DNA of 64,000 nt from Luscinia megarhynchos (Eukaryota; Chordata; Aves; Passeriformes; Turdidae): assembly GCA_034336665.1 (NCBI GenBank), contig CM067568.1, forward strand, positions 43,442,770-43,506,769, given 5' to 3'. The notes under the pieces were generated by a model. The model saw only the letters and a list, made by a program, of their open reading frames with translations, ran no database searches and was not told where the DNA came from. Made by a program: the position numbers and the translations under genes. Shown piece by piece: positions 59,701 through 64,000 of this stretch. Within the stretch, counting starts at the first letter, position 1. The number at the start of each line of letters is the position of its first letter.

Positions 59701-62700
59701 ATTTTTTGAATTTTTAAAATTGGCAACAAGGGAAACAGGTTTTCCAGTTCAAATTCATATACGCAGATAATCTGATTGCTTAAAGTCACATATCCACAGA
59801 AAAATGGCCTTAATGAACAGCAAAGAATGAAGGAATTCAAAACGTCTACCTAGGTGTTCATCATAGTGCACTAGGGGAAAACTCAGCTTTGCTGAAAGTC
59901 CAGACCTCTGTGCTCTTTGAGGAACTCGCTATATACACCAGCATGCAGAATTCCATGTTTTGTATAACTTCTTGAGCTCAGTCACTGGTAGCAGTATAAT
60001 TACAGAAACGTGGAGTTCACAGTTCACCATCCATAAAATTACCCTTCTTCCTAAAGCTGAACTAGCTCATTTAAATGTAGCTTGGATAACCTCAGGATGA
60101 ACTGAAACATCTCTTTAGCTGTTGGTGAAGAAACAGAATAAATTAACCGGAGATGCTTGGATTTCAGTGATTTAGGGGGGTTGCATGGTTTTCTAAGTGA
60201 AAAGGGAGAACTGTTCCTAAAAAGACTTATTAGAAGTTTTTAGAAACTTACATGAAAATGGCCAATACCTGTGACTTACTCCACAGATGCAGAAGAATGA
60301 CTGTAGAATTGCACCACAAATTGGTTTTAGAAAGGTACCACACCAAGGGCTGGATTGTGATTTTCCTCTACTACATTTAAATTTTATAGATATAGATACT
60401 CATATGTAAAGATAGCTCATTTATTAAGGACAATATGGGTAACAGCTGGTGCAATAAAATCATACCTTCTGAAAAATCCAGTCAGGAGTGAGATTCCAGA
60501 ACTGGCTGACTGTGGGATGGCACATTAATACACTGGCAAACTGTCACTCTGATGTGTTGCTGAGAAGGAAGTCACCATTTTTTTCTATAAGTCTGTCTGG
60601 TTTGCCAGATCACATGGTCAAGCTTGTAAAGTTTTCCAATATTCTATTTGGGGAATACCTTTTCCCACCTAGACAATCTGTACCCAACCAAGGTTAGAGA
60701 AAGAGTGGGAGAAATTACCTTCTTCTTCAACAGAGTAACTGCCAGAGTTATCTAGACATATTTCACTCTTATTATTCCTGCCATTAAAAGGACTTAAAGA
60801 CTTTAATGCTAAGTTTAATTTTCTAAGTGCCACAGTTCTTGAAGTTTAAGGTAAGGAGCTCAAAACTTGAAAGCCCTGGGTGGGGCAGACTACCTGATTC
60901 AATAGTCTCTATCACACTTTAAAAGGCATGCATATTCATATTATTGACTCTATTTGGGAACTGCTTTTATCTGCAGAAACTGTAATACTTCACACAAAGA
61001 AGCTACATCTCTATATCTAATTTTCATCAGTAGAACAGTTACAACCCTCTCAGAACACACAACAAAAATGGTAATCATATGCTCTTTGGTAGCCTCTGAG
61101 GTAGCTGCTCCTGTGACCTACCCTGTGTCCTGGAGAAGGCTAACATTACAGTTTCCATCTCCCAGCTGGAGCTGTTTGCTGTTGTGCTTTTTCCTTCCCA
61201 TCCCAGACCCCCTACCTGTACCATTTCTTCTCAGCAAGGTCATCTAGTGTGCTCACCTCAGAGCAGTGCCTGCTGATTTCCCCAGACCATCAGTCACCAG
61301 CAACTGAGACTCCTAACAGGAAGCTCATCCTACCAACCTCTCTAGGCACCAGCTCTAGAACCCTGTTTTAAGAAAAAGACATGCTATTATTTATTGGTAT
61401 ACCTGCCAGCCCATCACCAACCTTTCTCTAGGCAGCTATTCTGCAGCCTGCTCTGATAAGAAGCATCTATTAAATCCACACCAAAACAACCCCTCCACCA
61501 ACAGTTTATCTGCACCTGCTGTCTCCTGCATCTGGCAGGAATAACGAGACAGAGTTGGCCTTACAGCTCAAATAAGGGCAGAGTAGGTTCCCATTCTATT
61601 CAGGGTTCTGGATGTTTACTTTACATGGCTTTTTCTTCTGCTTCTCATATTTAACTATCACTCTGTTTTTTGAAAATGTGTAAGGTTCCATGATACTCTA
61701 TCTGGCAGTCTGAAAAAGAAGTTTATCACAGGCCCACACATGCAGAAAGCATTTTTCTGATTTTGAATTCATAGTGCCTTAAATGTTGCTGCTTTTGTTC
61801 CACAGTAGAAGAGGGGCTCTTTTTACAGCTGCATCTGTTTGTGTAATAGACATTACCTCCTTCCACAGACTTTGCTTTTCCTTGAATAAACAAGTACTAA
61901 GTATTGCAACTTGACAAAAATCTTGGTGAGAGCTTTAAATGACTGAATCAAATACACATTAGCAAATACATTTTAAATTCTAAAATGTGCTTAGATAAAA
62001 CTGTCTAACAGAAGATGAGCAAGGAGAGTTTTTAGAGTAACACAAACAGCGTGAGATCACACCTTGTACCTGTGAAAACAAGAGAAAATGCAAAAAGGTA
62101 TCAATTTAACACTCTGTTAAAAAAGTATCTTAAATAATACTGAATTGTTCTTAACTCTTGAAAAGACACATATTGTGAGCTAACTAAACTTCAAGCAAGA
62201 GTCACAAAGGTATTTTTTACAATGCAATAGAGAAATCACTAATAAATGCTGCATGTTTATTAGCCACTCCACCACCCGTTCTGGATGTTCAAGATACTTT
62301 CTAGTTGTTATGAGGTACAGTCACATCCCAGCACTCAGTGCTTTCACACTGTCACAGCATGAACTCGGTAAGTATCAGGGCTCACTGGGGAGTGCACAAT
62401 CTCCAGGGAACAAACTCAGACTCACATCTGGCTCCTCAGCTGACATTGGACCCTTGTCTTTCTGCCCCTGCTCCCCTTCTTCATGAATGAATGGAATAAC
62501 ACAAAATCAATGCTGATAATGCCCCTTTATTTTATTCTGGAAACTATAGCACTGGCATTCCCCTATATCACCACCTCATCTTTTAACAGCTGCATTGCAG
62601 GAAATCCAAGCTCTGACAGAAGACATGTGTATATATTACTGTTACTTATATGTTCAATTAAAAGTTGTTTATATAAAATTTTGGCTCATAATCAGTTTAG

Positions 62701-63150
62701 AGGGAAATAAATTTTAAAAATGAGATGTCACCTATTCTTTTCTTAAGTGCTCAGAGCTGTGTATATGTAACATGATGTTGTAACTTAATTGAAAATGTCT
62801 TTAAAGTTAATATAATGAAAAATTGCCTGTCTCGAGGAAAACTTGGATATTTCAAGAGAGTGAAATAAGAAATAATATGTTTTCCTGCTCAGGAAGAAGG
62901 GTTTGTCTACAAAAAATGAAGGAAAAACATATCTGAAGTACTGGAAAACACTAAAAACAAATTTATTTCTTTCACCTATTTGTAGAGTAAAGATTAAATT
63001 ATTTTGACTTTTTAGCCAAACAAAGGTAGCACTACACATGACTGCAGCAGATACATGGCAAAAGAAAAGTAAATTTTTTTAAAAGGAAATACGAAACTAC
63101 CATCAACATTATTAGTATCTAAATCAAAGCAATAGTTTTAAATATATGTA
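53785..63150. other. Unique AT-rich DNA, no gene seen
   Basis: More than 9 kb without a recognised gene or transposon. It includes a short TA run near 58575-58587 and CTTCAAATAC units at 57961-57990. A C-richer patch at 61080-61560 has a 97-codon frame (60954-61247 +) without motif. All open frames are under 100 codons and unsupported. Confidence 0.5.
57961..57990. repeat. Tandem (T)CTTCAAATAC units
   Basis: Three adjacent 9-11-bp units share TTCAAATAC. Further CAAATA words lie within 100 bp on either side, so the area is mildly enriched in this word. Confidence 0.7.
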
Positions 63151-63157
63151 TCTGTGC

Positions 63158-63163
<6 letters not shown>

Positions 63164-63199
<36 letters not shown>
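63164..63199. repeat. (TA)18 microsatellite
   Basis: About 18 perfect TA units, directly followed by an inverted repeat TACACA-TATATAG-TGTGTA (63198-63216). Likely highly length-variable. Confidence 0.95.
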
Positions 63200-63207
<8 letters not shown>

Positions 63208-63219
63208 TAGTGTGTATAT

Positions 63220-64000
63220 GTAGAGCTATTAAATCTAGAAATGAATGAGCACAACTTTGGACATTGAATGGCTGGTGTGCAGATCAGATTCTATTCATAC
63301 ATAATCTATATTTGAAAGCTATTACTAGTCCTTCAGCTGTCCTGGATAATGTTTTCTGCCACCATTTATTTTCACTTTCCAACTCTGAATAGAATAGGAT
63401 ATAGTACGACCCCAGATCTGGCAAATAGACATTTGGTTAAGCACTGTCCTAATGACAACCCTGGTATGGATGGGTGATGTCAGGGCTCAAATTACAGCAT
63501 CAATTCAAGAAATACCATGTTTAGATGCAATATTCTACATAAAATGGCAACTGATGAAAAAAAACAGAAGCACAATAATTCACAGGTCATTCCACTATAA
63601 ATGAAATCTGGTTTCACTCCTCACCTCTTAATTTATATCTAACAAATTGGGTGTATAAAGTTAGACATTAATACAGTTAGAAAGCAACATCATGCTATCA
63701 CAGGCAACTGATAACCTGATTAAATTTATATGTTCTTCCACTATACTAAAACATGTTGACAGATACCAAAAATATCTACACTTTTAGGGATCTCTAATTA
63801 TGAATTAATTACTCAACATCTCGCTTTGCTATCTCTCCTGCTGTGAACATACACTTAGTGGTTCTCACAGCAACCAATTTATATTTAATAATGTAGCAGA
63901 AGGATATATTAGACCTACATTAAAAAGCCATATTTGATACATGCAGTAGCACATGATAATAATAATAGTTGCTATTAAATTAGTCAGATTGCTAGAAAAA
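63220..64000. other. Unique AT-rich DNA
   Basis: No gene, repeat family or conserved-looking block recognised up to the end of the window. Confidence 0.55.

Overview
This window looks like a piece of a bird nuclear genome. It is AT-rich, non-coding DNA from either a gene desert or a very large intron. The identification rests on at least nine fragments of CR1, the dominant avian LINE. Several still carry the CR1 3' end, with the terminal octamer ATTCTATG or its reverse complement next to the typical GGTTGGAAGG stretch. An LTR fragment resembling a family I know from neoavian and passerine genomes suggests a songbird or close relative, but the sequence does not settle the species. I found no intact protein-coding gene, no convincing exon, and no rRNA or tRNA gene. 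There is no CRISPR array and no CpG island. All open frames are short (204 codons at most), and the longest is an antisense shadow of a CR1 copy.

Layout: 0-7 kb holds four CR1 fragments (about 0.71, 1.78, 4.87 and 6.48 kb) plus small simple repeats. 7-11.4 kb is unique sequence with an unusual A/C-only tract at 9.67-9.86 kb. 11.4-15.85 kb holds the two longest CR1 copies, each about 1.2 kb. They lie in opposite orientation with about 2 kb between their 5' sides, and both are decayed reverse-transcriptase remnants. 15.85-31.2 kb has no recognisable interspersed repeat. 31.2-37.65 kb holds two more CR1 fragments. 37.65-49.6 kb is again free of recognisable transposons. It contains several blocks that read like vertebrate conserved non-coding elements, with TAATTA-type homeodomain cores, retained CpGs and few low-complexity runs. 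49.6-53.8 kb holds an ERVL-like LTR fragment and a CR1 copy split by a second LTR-like insertion. 53.8-64 kb is featureless apart from an (AT)n microsatellite.

No genes act together here. Any function is most likely regulatory, in the conserved-looking blocks near 12.8, 18.5, 27.3, 40, 43-44 and 47 kb. I inferred this from sequence texture and could not test it by alignment. I did not find a new biological system. The most informative structures are the nested insertion at 53.35-53.69 kb, a foreign CR1 3'-end piece inside the CR1 at 15.34 kb, the 25-bp near-palindromic tandem repeat at 44.78 kb, and the transposon-poor block around 38-49 kb.
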